Shown here in pieces: positions 8,829 through 16,135 of a stretch of DNA of 64,000 nucleotides (positions within the stretch are counted from its first letter, which is position 1; the number at the start of each line of letters is the position of its first letter). Source of the stretch: Paludibacteraceae bacterium (GTDB taxonomy: Bacteria > Bacteroidota > Bacteroidia > Bacteroidales > Paludibacteraceae); NCBI GenBank assembly GCA_017556705.1, contig JAFYMG010000014.1, forward strand, positions 248,001 through 312,000. Direction: 5' to 3'. The notes under the pieces were generated by a model, which was not told the DNA's origin, ran no database searches, and saw only the letters and a list, made by a program, of their open reading frames with translations. A program made the translations under genes and the position numbers.

Positions 8829-10553
8829 TTACTCGAGTTGCAATCCCAACTTCGTTTTCAGCTCTGCCAGATGCGGATTTTGTCCCACGAGCAGTTTGTA
8901 TTTTTCTGCTGCGGTGTAGGCTACTGCGCCTCGGTCGTATTCTGCTACGTCCACCTGCAGTTTCAGCAAATCGTTTTGCAGTTTGTTTCGTATGATATCC
9001 ATCACTTGTTTACCGAACTTAGCAAATTCTTGTTTTTGCCAAGGGTTGGCTACGGTGATGCGGCATAATGTGTCATTTACCATTACAGGGCGGGTTTTTG
9101 CTAACATTGCCACCAGACGCTCTTCGCCTTTGAAGTATGATCTCAGACCAACCCACGCGTCAATGAGTTGGTCAACTGTAAAAGGGGTGTTACGATCTTC
9201 TTTCTTTTCGCCTCTCGCCTCTTGCCTTTCGCCTTTCGCCTTATCGCCTAATAGCCCCAGATTACCCAATGATGGCATTGCGCCTAGCGTAGGCATAGGT
9301 GCTGCAGGTTTGGGTGCAGGTGCAGGTTGAGGTGCAGGTTGAGGTGCAGGTTGAGGAGCAGGAGCTGCAGGTCTTGGCGCTGGACCACTTTGAACAACTG
9401 CTGAACCACTCTGAACCACTTTTGAACTATTCTGAACCACTGCTGGTGCTTCCTCCGCTGGCTCTGTCAATCGGCACAACTTCACCAACGCCAACTCTAC
9501 GGTCAGGCGTTTGTTCTTCGCCGTGCGGTAGTTGATGTCGCAAGTATTCATCACATCCAATGCGTTGAAGAGCCATTTGGCTGCACAATGTTTCGCTTGC
9601 TCTTGATAATGCTGACGGATGCTTTCGGAGGTCTCTAGCAACTGCGCCGTCGCTGCATCTTTGCTGACCAATACATCGCGCAAGTGCTGTGCAAAGCCTG
9701 TCACGAAATGTCCTGCGTCGAATCCTTTGGTTAGTACCTCGTTGAGCAACAGCAATGCTCCGCTTACGTTTCCTGCCAGTGCAGCATCTACCAATCGGAA
9801 ATAGTAGTCGGTGTCCAATACATTGAGCACGGCAATGGCCTGTTCATAGCTGATGGTAGTGCCGCAGAAACTGACTAGTTGGTCGAAGATACTCAGCGCG
9901 TCGCGCATACCTCCGTCGGCTTTTTGTGCCACTACGTTGAGTGCCTCTTCGCTAGCGTTGATGCCTTCTTGTTGGGCTACGTATTGCAGGTGATGGATGG
10001 TATCAGCCACCGTGATGCGACTAAAGTCATACACCTGACAACGGCTGAGGATAGTAGGCAATACCTTATGCTTCTCGGTAGTCGCCAAGATGAAGATGGC
10101 GTATGATGGTGGCTCCTCCAAGGTCTTGAGTAGGGCGTTGAACGCGCCTTGTGAGAGCATATGAACCTCGTCGATGATATATACGCTGTACTTGCCTATT
10201 TGTGGGGGGATACGCACCTGATCAATGAGCGAACGGATGTCGTCAACCGAGTTGTTGGATGCTGCATCCAACTCATGGATATTAAACGAACGTTGTTCGT
10301 TGAATGCCGTACATGACTCGCAAGTATTGCACGCGTCATGTTCCGCAGTGGGTGTGAGACAGTTGATGGTTTTGGCGAAGATACGCGCACATGTGGTTTT
10401 ACCCACGCCTCGTGGTCCGCAGAACAGGTAAGCATGTGCTAAGTGGTTGGTTCGTATAGCATTACGCAGGGTCTGCGTGAGTGCTAGTTGTCCTACCACA
10501 CTTTCAAATGTCGTTGGCCGATACTTCCTGGCTGATACGATATAATGTTCCAT
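8829..10553 (-). CDS. dnaX: DNA polymerase III subunit gamma/tau
   Basis: This is the clamp-loader ATPase that loads the sliding clamp during replication. The start chosen is the ATG read from 10553 (MEHYIVSARKYRPTTF), giving 574 residues. A longer frame begins upstream, but it would overlap the promoter at 10580-10610 and lacks similarity to the family. Visible features are Walker A GPRGVGKTT (46-54), zinc cysteines at about 65, 75, 78 and 81, the Walker B box DEVH (128-131) and the sensor TILSRCQ. A linker near 375-450 is a tandem of PAPQPAPQP units, preceded by VVQNSSKVVQSG-type repeats and followed by GERQEARGEKKE, which is encoded by the heptamer repeat (about 9195-9250). The C-terminal tau-like domain follows. 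Confidence 0.93.
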   Translation of the reverse strand: MEHYIVSARKYRPTTFESVVGQLALTQTLRNAIRTNHLAHAYLFCGPRGVGKTTCARIFAKTINCLTPTAEHDACNTCESCTAFNEQRSFNIHELDAASNNSVDDIRSLIDQVRIPPQIGKYSVYIIDEVHMLSQGAFNALLKTLEEPPSYAIFILATTEKHKVLPTILSRCQVYDFSRITVADTIHHLQYVAQQEGINASEEALNVVAQKADGGMRDALSIFDQLVSFCGTTISYEQAIAVLNVLDTDYYFRLVDAALAGNVSGALLLLNEVLTKGFDAGHFVTGFAQHLRDVLVSKDAATAQLLETSESIRQHYQEQAKHCAAKWLFNALDVMNTCDINYRTAKNKRLTVELALVKLCRLTEPAEEAPAVVQNSSKVVQSGSAVVQSGPAPRPAAPAPQPAPQPAPQPAPAPKPAAPMPTLGAMPSLGNLGLLGDKAKGERQEARGEKKEDRNTPFTVDQLIDAWVGLRSYFKGEERLVAMLAKTRPVMVNDTLCRITVANPWQKQEFAKFGKQVMDIIRNKLQNDLLKLQVDVAEYDRGAVAYTAAEKYKLLVGQNPHLAELKTKLGLQLE

Positions 10554-10579
10554 AGGATTATGATTAATCAATTTGCGCG

Positions 10580-10610
10580 CAAAGGTACAAAAAAAATCGC
10601 ACATACGCAA
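10580..10610 (-). promoter_or_regulatory. Bacteroidota promoter of dnaX
   Basis: On the minus strand TTG (10610-10608) is followed by exactly 20 bases and TACCTTTG (10587-10580). It lies 27 bases upstream of the dnaX start and matches the known -33/-7 consensus of the phylum. Confidence 0.75.
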
Positions 10611-10656
10611 GCGCGCATGCGATTTTTATTTGTTAGGATAGTAAAAGCGAAATCTA

Positions 10657-10684
10657 TTTGTAGGATTAGATGTGACTATGTTTG
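10657..10684 (+). promoter_or_regulatory. Possible promoter of rubredoxin gene
   Basis: TTTG (10657-10660) is followed after 16 bases by TATGTTTG (10677-10684), a match to TAnnTTTG. The spacing is shorter than the 20 bases after TTG seen at the other promoters here, so the call is weak. Confidence 0.35.
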
Positions 10685-10747
10685 AGTTTGGCACAGTTTT
10701 TGTCTGTAATGTAGCGATAACTCTATTAATTAACGTATTAAGATAAA

Positions 10748-10912
10748 ATGAATATGAAGAAGTATATTTGTGATGTATGTGGTTGGGAGTACGATCCTGC
10801 AGTAGGTAACGCAGAAGCGGGCATCGCCCCTGGAACGGCATGGGAGGATGTGCCAGTAGATTTTGTATGCCCACTCTGTGGCGTAGGCAAAGATGAGTTC
10901 TCTGCGGAGTAA
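10748..10912 (+). CDS. Rubredoxin
   Basis: A 54-residue protein ([20 protein letters not shown]). It carries the two rubredoxin knuckles, CDVCG near residue 8 and [11 protein letters not shown] near 41, which bind a single iron through four cysteines. The length is that of a canonical one-domain rubredoxin, a cytoplasmic one-electron carrier used in oxidative-stress and reductase chains of anaerobes. A start at the second ATG (10754) is also possible. It stands alone between minus-strand operons, with its own probable promoter and a strong terminator, so it is likely transcribed as a single gene. Confidence 0.93.
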   Translation: MNMKKYICDVCGWEYDPAVGNAEAGIAPGTAWEDVPVDFVCPLCGVGKDEFSAE

Positions 10913-10929
10913 TCGCTCCGTCGTACAAC

Positions 10930-10961
10930 AAAAAAGGTTCGCGTGTGCGAACCTTTTTTTT
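10930..10961 (+). terminator. Intrinsic terminator after rubredoxin
   Basis: A perfect stem GGTTCGC/GCGAACC (10936-10942 with 10947-10953) with loop GTGT is followed by eight T and preceded by six A. The A/T tails would also let it stop transcription arriving from the right. Confidence 0.9.
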
Positions 10962-10968
10962 ATCCCGA

Positions 10969-11036
10969 GCCTCTAAACTCTAAACAGTAGCTCGCATCGC
11001 GAGCATCCTCTAAACTGCGCCTTCGGCGCCTCCTAC
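10969..11036. repeat. Heptamer and two-hairpin array downstream of mltG
   Basis: CCTCTAAACTCTAAA units are followed by the hairpins GCTCGC-ATC-GCGAGC (10990-11004) and GCGCC-TTC-GGCGC (11017-11029). The right edge (TCCTA) supplies the TAG stop codon of mltG. Confidence 0.8.
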
Positions 11037-12076
11037 TTCATTTTTCGCTGATTGAGTGCGCGTTGATATTCTCGCGCCACAGCGTTGTGCTTAGCATAGC
11101 TAGAAGAGAAGATATGCGTGCCAGAGAAATCAGGGTTGGCGCACATATAGAGGTAGTCGGTCTTTGGAGCGTTCAATACTGCATCAATCACATCTGGGCG
11201 TGCCAAACGGATCGGTCCAGGAGGCAACCCGCGATATTTATAGGTGTTGTATGGCGAATCAATATTCAAATGGCGCTTCAAGACACGACGCAAAGAGAAA
11301 TCTCCTACGGCATAAATCACGGTAGGACATGCTTGCAAGGCAATACCTTTGTTCAAGCGGTTGATATAAATCGATGCGATAGTAGGGTATTCCTCTTTTT
11401 TGTTGGTCTCTGAGGCAATAATGGATGCAATAGTAGTCACCTCGACAGGAGTCAGTCCTAACTTTTCGGCTTTCGCTTGTCGCTCGTTGTTCCAGAATCG
11501 TTGATACTCCTTATACATACGCGCGAAGAGTTGATCGGCAGACATAGTCCAATACACCTCATAAGTGTTTGGTATGAACATACATACTGCAGTCTCTGGC
11601 GTTAGCCCAAAATGCGACATATACTCCTTATCGTTGAGTCGTTGAATCACTTCCGCAGAATCCAACATGAGTTTCTTGCCCATATGTCCTGCTAACTGTT
11701 CACGAGTACGAAGAGATTGAGTAAATGATAACTTGATAGGGGTCTCCTCGCCATATTGCAAACGACGAATAAGGTCGCGGTTGCTGATTTTTTGTGCAAA
11801 TCGATAGTGACCCGGTTTGGCTTGCTTGAAGTTGAGATAACGGCAATGCAAACACCATGCTAACTCCGAGAGCATATCGTAATCGCCTAGCATCTCTGCA
11901 ATCAGCGAATCTGTGGACATCTCAGGATACACATGATAGGCATGCGATTCGTTGTCCAAACTCTTGAAGTTGGCTACGGTAAAATGGTAATACTGTTTAA
12001 TGCAAAATCCTAGGGCAACAAACACAATGGCTGCCACAAGAGATAGAATAATCCAAGTTTTTCTTTTCATAATCAA
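11033..12076 (-). CDS. mltG: Endolytic murein transglycosylase MltG
   Basis: The 347-residue product has one N-terminal membrane segment (about 7-25), a linker and a YceG domain. Signature stretches are ASIIASETNKKEEYPTIASI (catalytic Glu within SETNKKEE), YINRLNKGIALQACPTVIYA and YRGLPPGPIRLA. MltG cleaves nascent glycan strands at the outer face of the inner membrane and helps set strand length. The start may be MIMKRK or, six bases later, MKRK. The gene ends inside a repeat edge. Upstream lies tRNA-Ser, with a terminator between. Confidence 0.92.
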   Translation of the reverse strand: MIMKRKTWIILSLVAAIVFVALGFCIKQYYHFTVANFKSLDNESHAYHVYPEMSTDSLIAEMLGDYDMLSELAWCLHCRYLNFKQAKPGHYRFAQKISNRDLIRRLQYGEETPIKLSFTQSLRTREQLAGHMGKKLMLDSAEVIQRLNDKEYMSHFGLTPETAVCMFIPNTYEVYWTMSADQLFARMYKEYQRFWNNERQAKAEKLGLTPVEVTTIASIIASETNKKEEYPTIASIYINRLNKGIALQACPTVIYAVGDFSLRRVLKRHLNIDSPYNTYKYRGLPPGPIRLARPDVIDAVLNAPKTDYLYMCANPDFSGTHIFSSSYAKHNAVAREYQRALNQRKMK

Positions 12077-12131
12077 GTTGTTTTAAGGGGGATTTCTACG
12101 TAATCCCTTAGTCTGCCGACGGCATCCTTGC

Positions 12132-12192
12132 AAAAAAATACCATGTGCTCTCACTCAAGCAAGCTTGGATTCGGCTACATGGTACTTTTTTT
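12132..12192 (-). terminator. Terminator after tRNA-Ser
   Basis: On the minus strand ACCATGT and ACATGGT pair around a 32-base loop that holds an inner AAGCTTG-type stem, followed by a run of T (12138-12132). It directly follows the tRNA. Confidence 0.7.
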
Positions 12193-12193
12193 G

Positions 12194-12280
12194 CGGAAGG
12201 AGGGGGATTCGAACCCCCGGTACGGTTACCCGTACGACAGTTTAGCAAACTGTTGGTTTCAGCCACTCACCCATCCTTCC
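12194..12280 (-). tRNA. tRNA-Ser (anticodon GCU)
   Basis: Read on the minus strand, an 87-base cloverleaf starts GGAAGGATGGGTGAGTGGC and ends with the matching TCCTTCC plus discriminator G. The anticodon stem-loop is ACAGTTTGCTAAACTGT, giving anticodon GCT, which reads AGC and AGU serine codons. The long variable arm GTACGGGTAACCGTAC is typical of class II tRNA-Ser. The T arm GGGGGTTCGAATCCCCC is intact. The 3' CCA is not encoded. A promoter of the local consensus lies 62 bases upstream. Confidence 0.97.
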
Positions 12281-12341
12281 CCGCGATAATTCGCGACTTA
12301 GACAGCTCTGTCTGAAATGTGCTTCCTTACGAAAGCGGCTG

Positions 12342-12372
12342 CAAAGGTACTACAAAAAATGCACATGTGCAA
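12342..12372 (-). promoter_or_regulatory. Promoter of tRNA-Ser
   Basis: Minus strand: TTG (12372-12370), 20 bases, TACCTTTG (12349-12342), then CAGCC. It is the only consensus promoter between the unknown gene and the tRNA. Confidence 0.72.
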
Positions 12373-12427
12373 ATATTTTTAGAAAAAAATGCATTTTAGG
12401 GGGTATTTTGTGCAAAAAAGACCGCTT

Positions 12428-12557
12428 TGCTGTTAGAAGTTAGATCACTCACTACGTTCGTTGTTAGAAGTTAGACTCTCGGAATCTCTCAGCCACGGAG
12501 TGGCGGTCTAACAGTCCGCAGGACGGTCTAATATCTAACAGCCCACAGGGCGTTCTG
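12428..12557. repeat. TCTAAC-type hairpin repeat array
   Basis: GTTAGAAGTTAGA units alternate with short self-complementary cores, including GTCC-GCA-GGAC and GCCC-ACA-GGGC near 12510-12555, with linkers GGTCTAA. It is a second linker flavour of the same hairpin design (compare 40558-40592 and 43183-43267). The rest of the 12281-12558 gap holds only the tRNA promoter. Confidence 0.7.
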
Positions 12558-12558
12558 A

Positions 12559-13509
12559 TTACGCCAATAATTCGTTGATCGACTGCTGTGCACGCGATCC
12601 TACTACGACCAGACGATAGACCAATAAATCGCGTAACTTATACGCCATATCAAACGGCTTGGTATGGGCGAACGAAGAGAGGCGGAAATAGCGATAGAGT
12701 TGCTGGATATAGCCATTGGTGACGATATTCTTGCTTTGCATGTCAATACCCACTTCGCGCAAGGAATCTACGGATAATTGGCTCTGGATAAGCTGTTTGA
12801 AAGAGGAATACATATTGCAGAGCGCATACTTATCGCTGTCGCACATAGGCCATAGTTGCATCAGCCCCTCCACCTCGTCGCGGTCCTCTTCGCTGATATT
12901 GAGCAGCGCCTCGTCCCTCCATGGGAGTAGCCAGTTGGAGGCTTGTTCGCGGAAGAATGGAGTGGAGTAGAACTCGCGGAAGATTAGGAAGTTTTGGTCC
13001 AATTGCATCTTGGCTATATGCTCCATCTCGCTTTGACGACTACGGATAATGTCGTAAAACTCGTTGGTTTCGCGGTTGTTCATCAGGGGCATTAACTCTT
13101 TGGTTAATTGCGCGTTGAATTGCTCCATGCGCTTCATTTGGGTGGTTCGCGCGATATTGGAGAGTGCCGTGAAACTCAGTTCGGGCGCGTAGGTCAATAC
13201 TTCCTGCATCTCGCCCAGCATCACACGATCGCGACGGATATGGGTGTCGTGTTGCATCATGACAAGCAGTAATCCCACGACTACACGCTCAAAGGCTTCG
13301 GGGGAGATGCCATCGCAACTGGTGAGCATGAGCATGAGGTTGTCTTCGTTCCATGAGTGCTCCAGCAGATTGATGGTCAATCCCGCAATAGCCATCATGC
13401 CATCGGTGGTATTGATGGGGTCTTGCACATACACACGAAAATCCGCCATATCGTCTTCCGAAAAAGCCGTATGGGTACGATAGTATTCAAAAATCTCGTG
13501 TGAATTCAC
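12559..13509 (-). CDS. Hypothetical protein, probably all-helical
   Basis: A 316-residue soluble protein (MNSHEIFEYYRTHTAFSEDD) that I do not recognise. It has no signal peptide or membrane segment, is acidic and rich in Met, Leu and Glu, and is probably almost entirely alpha-helical (for example TALSNIARTTQMKRMEQF and LWPMCDSDKYALCNMYSSF). It could be a helical-repeat scaffold resembling half of the longer helical proteins common in Bacteroidales, but no repeat register is clear. Repeat arrays bound it on both sides. The uninterrupted frame, good composition and normal start support a real gene. Confidence 0.7.
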   Translation of the reverse strand: MNSHEIFEYYRTHTAFSEDDMADFRVYVQDPINTTDGMMAIAGLTINLLEHSWNEDNLMLMLTSCDGISPEAFERVVVGLLLVMMQHDTHIRRDRVMLGEMQEVLTYAPELSFTALSNIARTTQMKRMEQFNAQLTKELMPLMNNRETNEFYDIIRSRQSEMEHIAKMQLDQNFLIFREFYSTPFFREQASNWLLPWRDEALLNISEEDRDEVEGLMQLWPMCDSDKYALCNMYSSFKQLIQSQLSVDSLREVGIDMQSKNIVTNGYIQQLYRYFRLSSFAHTKPFDMAYKLRDLLVYRLVVVGSRAQQSINELLA

Positions 13510-13573
13510 TCCTAGCCTTTAACCTCTAACCTTTAACCTTTCGCCTCCGCCTTTCGCCTTTCGCCTCTAGCCT
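13510..13573. repeat. Heptanucleotide array
   Basis: CCTTTAA, CCTCTAA and CCTTTCG units in tandem fill the whole gap between the glycosyltransferase and the helical protein, with one break (CCTCCG). No other feature is seen. Confidence 0.85.
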
Positions 13574-14524
13574 CTAAACCTCTTCCCTGATAAGGTAATT
13601 ATTGCGCTCGGATGAGTTGCGGATGATGAGCTCTCCGAGGAATCCTGCCAAGAACAACATACAACCCAAGATCATCATCAAGATGCTAAGATGGAAGTAA
13701 GGATTGTCGCCTACCAACATGGCAGAAACACCATGTGCTAATGCGTATAACTTCATAGCACCTACTACGATAATGGCGATAAATCCGAGGATAAACATCA
13801 CACTACCTACCAATCCGAAGAAGTGCATCGGTTGCTTGCCAAACTTGTTGAGGAACCACAAGGTCATCAGGTCGAGATAGCCATTCACAAAGCGGTTCAA
13901 ACCAAACTTACTCACACCAAACTCACGTTTGCGGTGCTGCACCACCTTCTCGCCAATCTTGGTGAATCCCGCATTCTTTGCCAGATATGGGATATAACGG
14001 TGCATCTCAGAGAATACCTCGATGTTCTTTACCACCTCTTGGCGATAGGCTTTCAGTCCGCAGTTCATATCGTGCAACTGGATACCAGTCACCCAACGTG
14101 CAGTGGCGTTGAATAGTTTGCTGGGTATGTTCTTAGTGAGTGTGTTGTCGTAACGCTTTTGTTTCCATCCGCTTACTAGGTCAAGGTCGTCTTCCTGGAT
14201 CATGCGATAGAGCTCTGGTATCTCGTCTGGTGAGTCCTGCAAATCAGCATCCATGGTGATGACTACATCGCCGTGCACCGCCTCAAAACCGCAGTACAGA
14301 GCCGCAGACTTGCCATAGTTGCGACGGAAATTAATGCCTCGTACATGATCGTTCTTCTCGCGCAACTGCTTGATAATCTGCCATGATTGATCGGTGGAAC
14401 CATCATTTACAAACATGATTTCATACGTGAAACCATGCTCTTGCATCACGCGCACAATCCAATCATGGAGCACAGGCAAACTTTCTGCCTCGTTGTATAG
14501 AGGCACAATGATAGAAATATCCAT
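13574..14524 (-). CDS. Family 2 glycosyltransferase, DPM1/GtrB-like, membrane
   Basis: The 316-residue product opens with a GT-A domain: IIVPLYNEAESLP near residue 5, FVNDGSTDQSW near 39 and ITMDADLQDSPDEIPELY near 90, the acidic motif that binds metal and nucleotide sugar. Two C-terminal membrane helices follow (about 235-260 and 275-297). This architecture matches polyprenyl-phosphate glycosyltransferases (dolichol-phosphate mannosyltransferase or GtrB type), which load a sugar onto the lipid carrier on the cytoplasmic face for later transfer outside. The sugar is not predictable. The next gene, a secreted repeat protein, is 15 bases upstream and shares its promoter. Confidence 0.88.
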   Translation of the reverse strand: MDISIIVPLYNEAESLPVLHDWIVRVMQEHGFTYEIMFVNDGSTDQSWQIIKQLREKNDHVRGINFRRNYGKSAALYCGFEAVHGDVVITMDADLQDSPDEIPELYRMIQEDDLDLVSGWKQKRYDNTLTKNIPSKLFNATARWVTGIQLHDMNCGLKAYRQEVVKNIEVFSEMHRYIPYLAKNAGFTKIGEKVVQHRKREFGVSKFGLNRFVNGYLDLMTLWFLNKFGKQPMHFFGLVGSVMFILGFIAIIVVGAMKLYALAHGVSAMLVGDNPYFHLSILMMILGCMLFLAGFLGELIIRNSSERNNYLIREEV

Positions 14525-14539
14525 AGGGGATGTTATTAA

Positions 14540-15217
14540 TTATAAATGGCAACGCCAGTAACCGTTGGTGCACTTGAAGAACCATGCATTGCCTGCAATC
14601 TTTACAGTATATACATCGCTCTTGCATGTACGTAAGGCATTTTTTAGGTCTTCTGGTATGCTACCCCAATATTTGAATCCAAATTCGTAGATAGCGATAG
14701 CAGCATTGTCGGTTACACAAGCGGTCCATAATTGTCCGTACTTTTGGCAACCTTCGCTGAGCCAATCCATTAGGTCATCAGAAGATGCGCTGAGTGAGTT
14801 CTCGCAAATCACAATCCAATCACCCTTGTCGTTGAAGGTGACAGTGGTGATATTGTCTTTCTTCTCCTGACAACGTTGTATTTGTTCCTCCAAGTTTTCG
14901 TACAAAAGATAGGAAGATACCTGATTATTTCCATACAGGATAAGCCATCTTCCTAATTCGGAGAGATGAATATCCTGAATAATGGTGTCTCCCCATTCGC
15001 TCAATTCAAACAATTTGCGGGAGAAGGCTACAGGGCATTTGGTCGTTGCCCAACCACAATCACCATAGAGCAACGCATCACCATTTTTCTTTGTGATAGC
15101 TACACTCTTGCAATTTTTGTGCTTGCCAATTTGCTTTTCCAAGAATTTATGCGAAGGTTCTGCTTGCATGCATAAAACCATTGCAAATGATACGAAAAGT
15201 AGGATAACTTTTTTCAT
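14540..15217 (-). CDS. Secreted protein with internal repeats, unknown function
   Basis: A 225-residue protein with a clean signal peptide (MKKVILLFVSFAMVLCMQA). The mature part appears to be built of about four divergent repeats of 40-45 residues. Each has a helix with a spaced Leu/Ile, then a strand pair of the form VxFxxxGxWxI: SVAITKKNGDALLYGDCG, IHLSELGRWLILYGNNQV, TVTFNDKGDWIVICENSL and TVKIAGNAWFFKCTNGYW. I know no function for it. It has its own promoter, divergent from the Crp/Fnr gene, and is followed by the glycosyltransferase. Confidence 0.72.
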   Translation of the reverse strand: MKKVILLFVSFAMVLCMQAEPSHKFLEKQIGKHKNCKSVAITKKNGDALLYGDCGWATTKCPVAFSRKLFELSEWGDTIIQDIHLSELGRWLILYGNNQVSSYLLYENLEEQIQRCQEKKDNITTVTFNDKGDWIVICENSLSASSDDLMDWLSEGCQKYGQLWTACVTDNAAIAIYEFGFKYWGSIPEDLKNALRTCKSDVYTVKIAGNAWFFKCTNGYWRCHL

Positions 15218-15283
15218 AATAGTATCGTGTTAGAAGTGAATATTACTGATGGTATCTTCTGTTAAAGAAATCATTTGAGTTCG

Positions 15284-15314
15284 CAAAGGTACTGCTTTTT
15301 TTTTAATTATGCAA
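15284..15314 (-). promoter_or_regulatory. Promoter of the secreted repeat protein
   Basis: Minus strand: TTG (15314-15312), 20 bases, TACCTTTG (15291-15284). The intervening bases are a long A/T tract. It lies back to back with the promoter at 15341-15371, only 26 bases away. Confidence 0.75.
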
Positions 15315-15340
15315 GAAAAAAAACTTTTTTTGCATTTTCC

Positions 15341-15371
15341 TTGCATATGTGCTTACTTTTTACTACCTTTG
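15341..15371 (+). promoter_or_regulatory. Promoter of the Crp/Fnr regulator
   Basis: TTG (15341-15343), 20 bases, TACCTTTG (15364-15371), then CGGC. It shows that the upstream part of the longer open frame beginning at 15275 is not translated. Confidence 0.75.
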
Positions 15372-15436
15372 CGGCAAATTTCAAATGGGTAATTTATAGA
15401 GAGGTACCCTTTAGTCTGTTTTTTAAGTGCAAACGT

Positions 15437-16135
15437 ATGCGTAAAAATCACGAGGATTTTGGAAAACTCTGGGAGTTGAACGCGGTCTGGAATCATCTGA
15501 CGCCAGACGAAAAAGAGTATATCGATAGACATACAAATACCAAGTTCTACCGTAAGAATGAGATTATCTATAACGAGGGTGATCCTACTGATCATGTTGT
15601 AATGGTTGTGCGGGGAACTGTGCGTTTGACCAAAGAAGGTGTGGGGCAGCGATTGCAGATTATTCGCTTGTTAAAGCCATTTGATACTTTTGGCTATCGT
15701 AGTGCTATCGCTGGTGATTGCCACTCTACAGCGGCAACAGCATTGGAGCCAACTGTGTTGTATTACATTGATCGTGATGCATTTCTGGAGGTTATTCAAC
15801 AGAATATTACCTTTTGCTATGCCGTCCTAGTGGCGATGTCTAAAGATTTAGGAATCTCCGAGTCGCAAACGGTAAACTTGACACAAAAGCATATACGTGG
15901 TCGTTTGGCCGAAACATTGATTACCTTGAGAAAAACATATGGTCTAGAGGGTGATGGCGTGACAATTGCCATGTACATGGCGCGCGAAGATCTTGCCAAT
16001 ATGTCCAATATGACCACATCGAATGCGATTCGTACGCTCTCGCAATTCGCTTCAGAAGGATTGATCAGTCTTGATGGACGCAGAATTAGGCTACTTGACG
16101 AAAATGAGTTGACTCGAATTAGTCGCCTAGGATGA
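15437..16135 (+). CDS. Crp/Fnr family transcriptional regulator
   Basis: A 232-residue protein starting at MRKNHEDFGKLWELN. This start is chosen because the promoter -7 box ends at 15371 and earlier in-frame codons would precede transcription. A cyclic-nucleotide-binding-type beta-roll (about 20-140; NEIIYNEGDPTDHVVMVV, RGTVRL) is joined by a long helix to a C-terminal winged helix (about 165-225; MAREDLANMSNMTTSNAIRT). It lacks the N-terminal Cys cluster of Fnr. Typical Bacteroidota members respond to redox or metabolic cues. Its TGA overlaps the ATG of the PagL-like gene (ATGA), so the two are translated together. Confidence 0.9.
   Translation: MRKNHEDFGKLWELNAVWNHLTPDEKEYIDRHTNTKFYRKNEIIYNEGDPTDHVVMVVRGTVRLTKEGVGQRLQIIRLLKPFDTFGYRSAIAGDCHSTAATALEPTVLYYIDRDAFLEVIQQNITFCYAVLVAMSKDLGISESQTVNLTQKHIRGRLAETLITLRKTYGLEGDGVTIAMYMAREDLANMSNMTTSNAIRTLSQFASEGLISLDGRRIRLLDENELTRISRLG

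Noticed and set aside
12428..12557. CRISPR-like array
   Set aside because: Repeats are short, of uneven spacing, with self-complementary cores in place of unique spacers, and no cas gene is nearby.
15275..15436. N-terminal extension of the Crp/Fnr protein
   Set aside because: The -7 box of the promoter (15364-15371) lies inside it, so it precedes the transcript; the family begins near MRKNHEDF.
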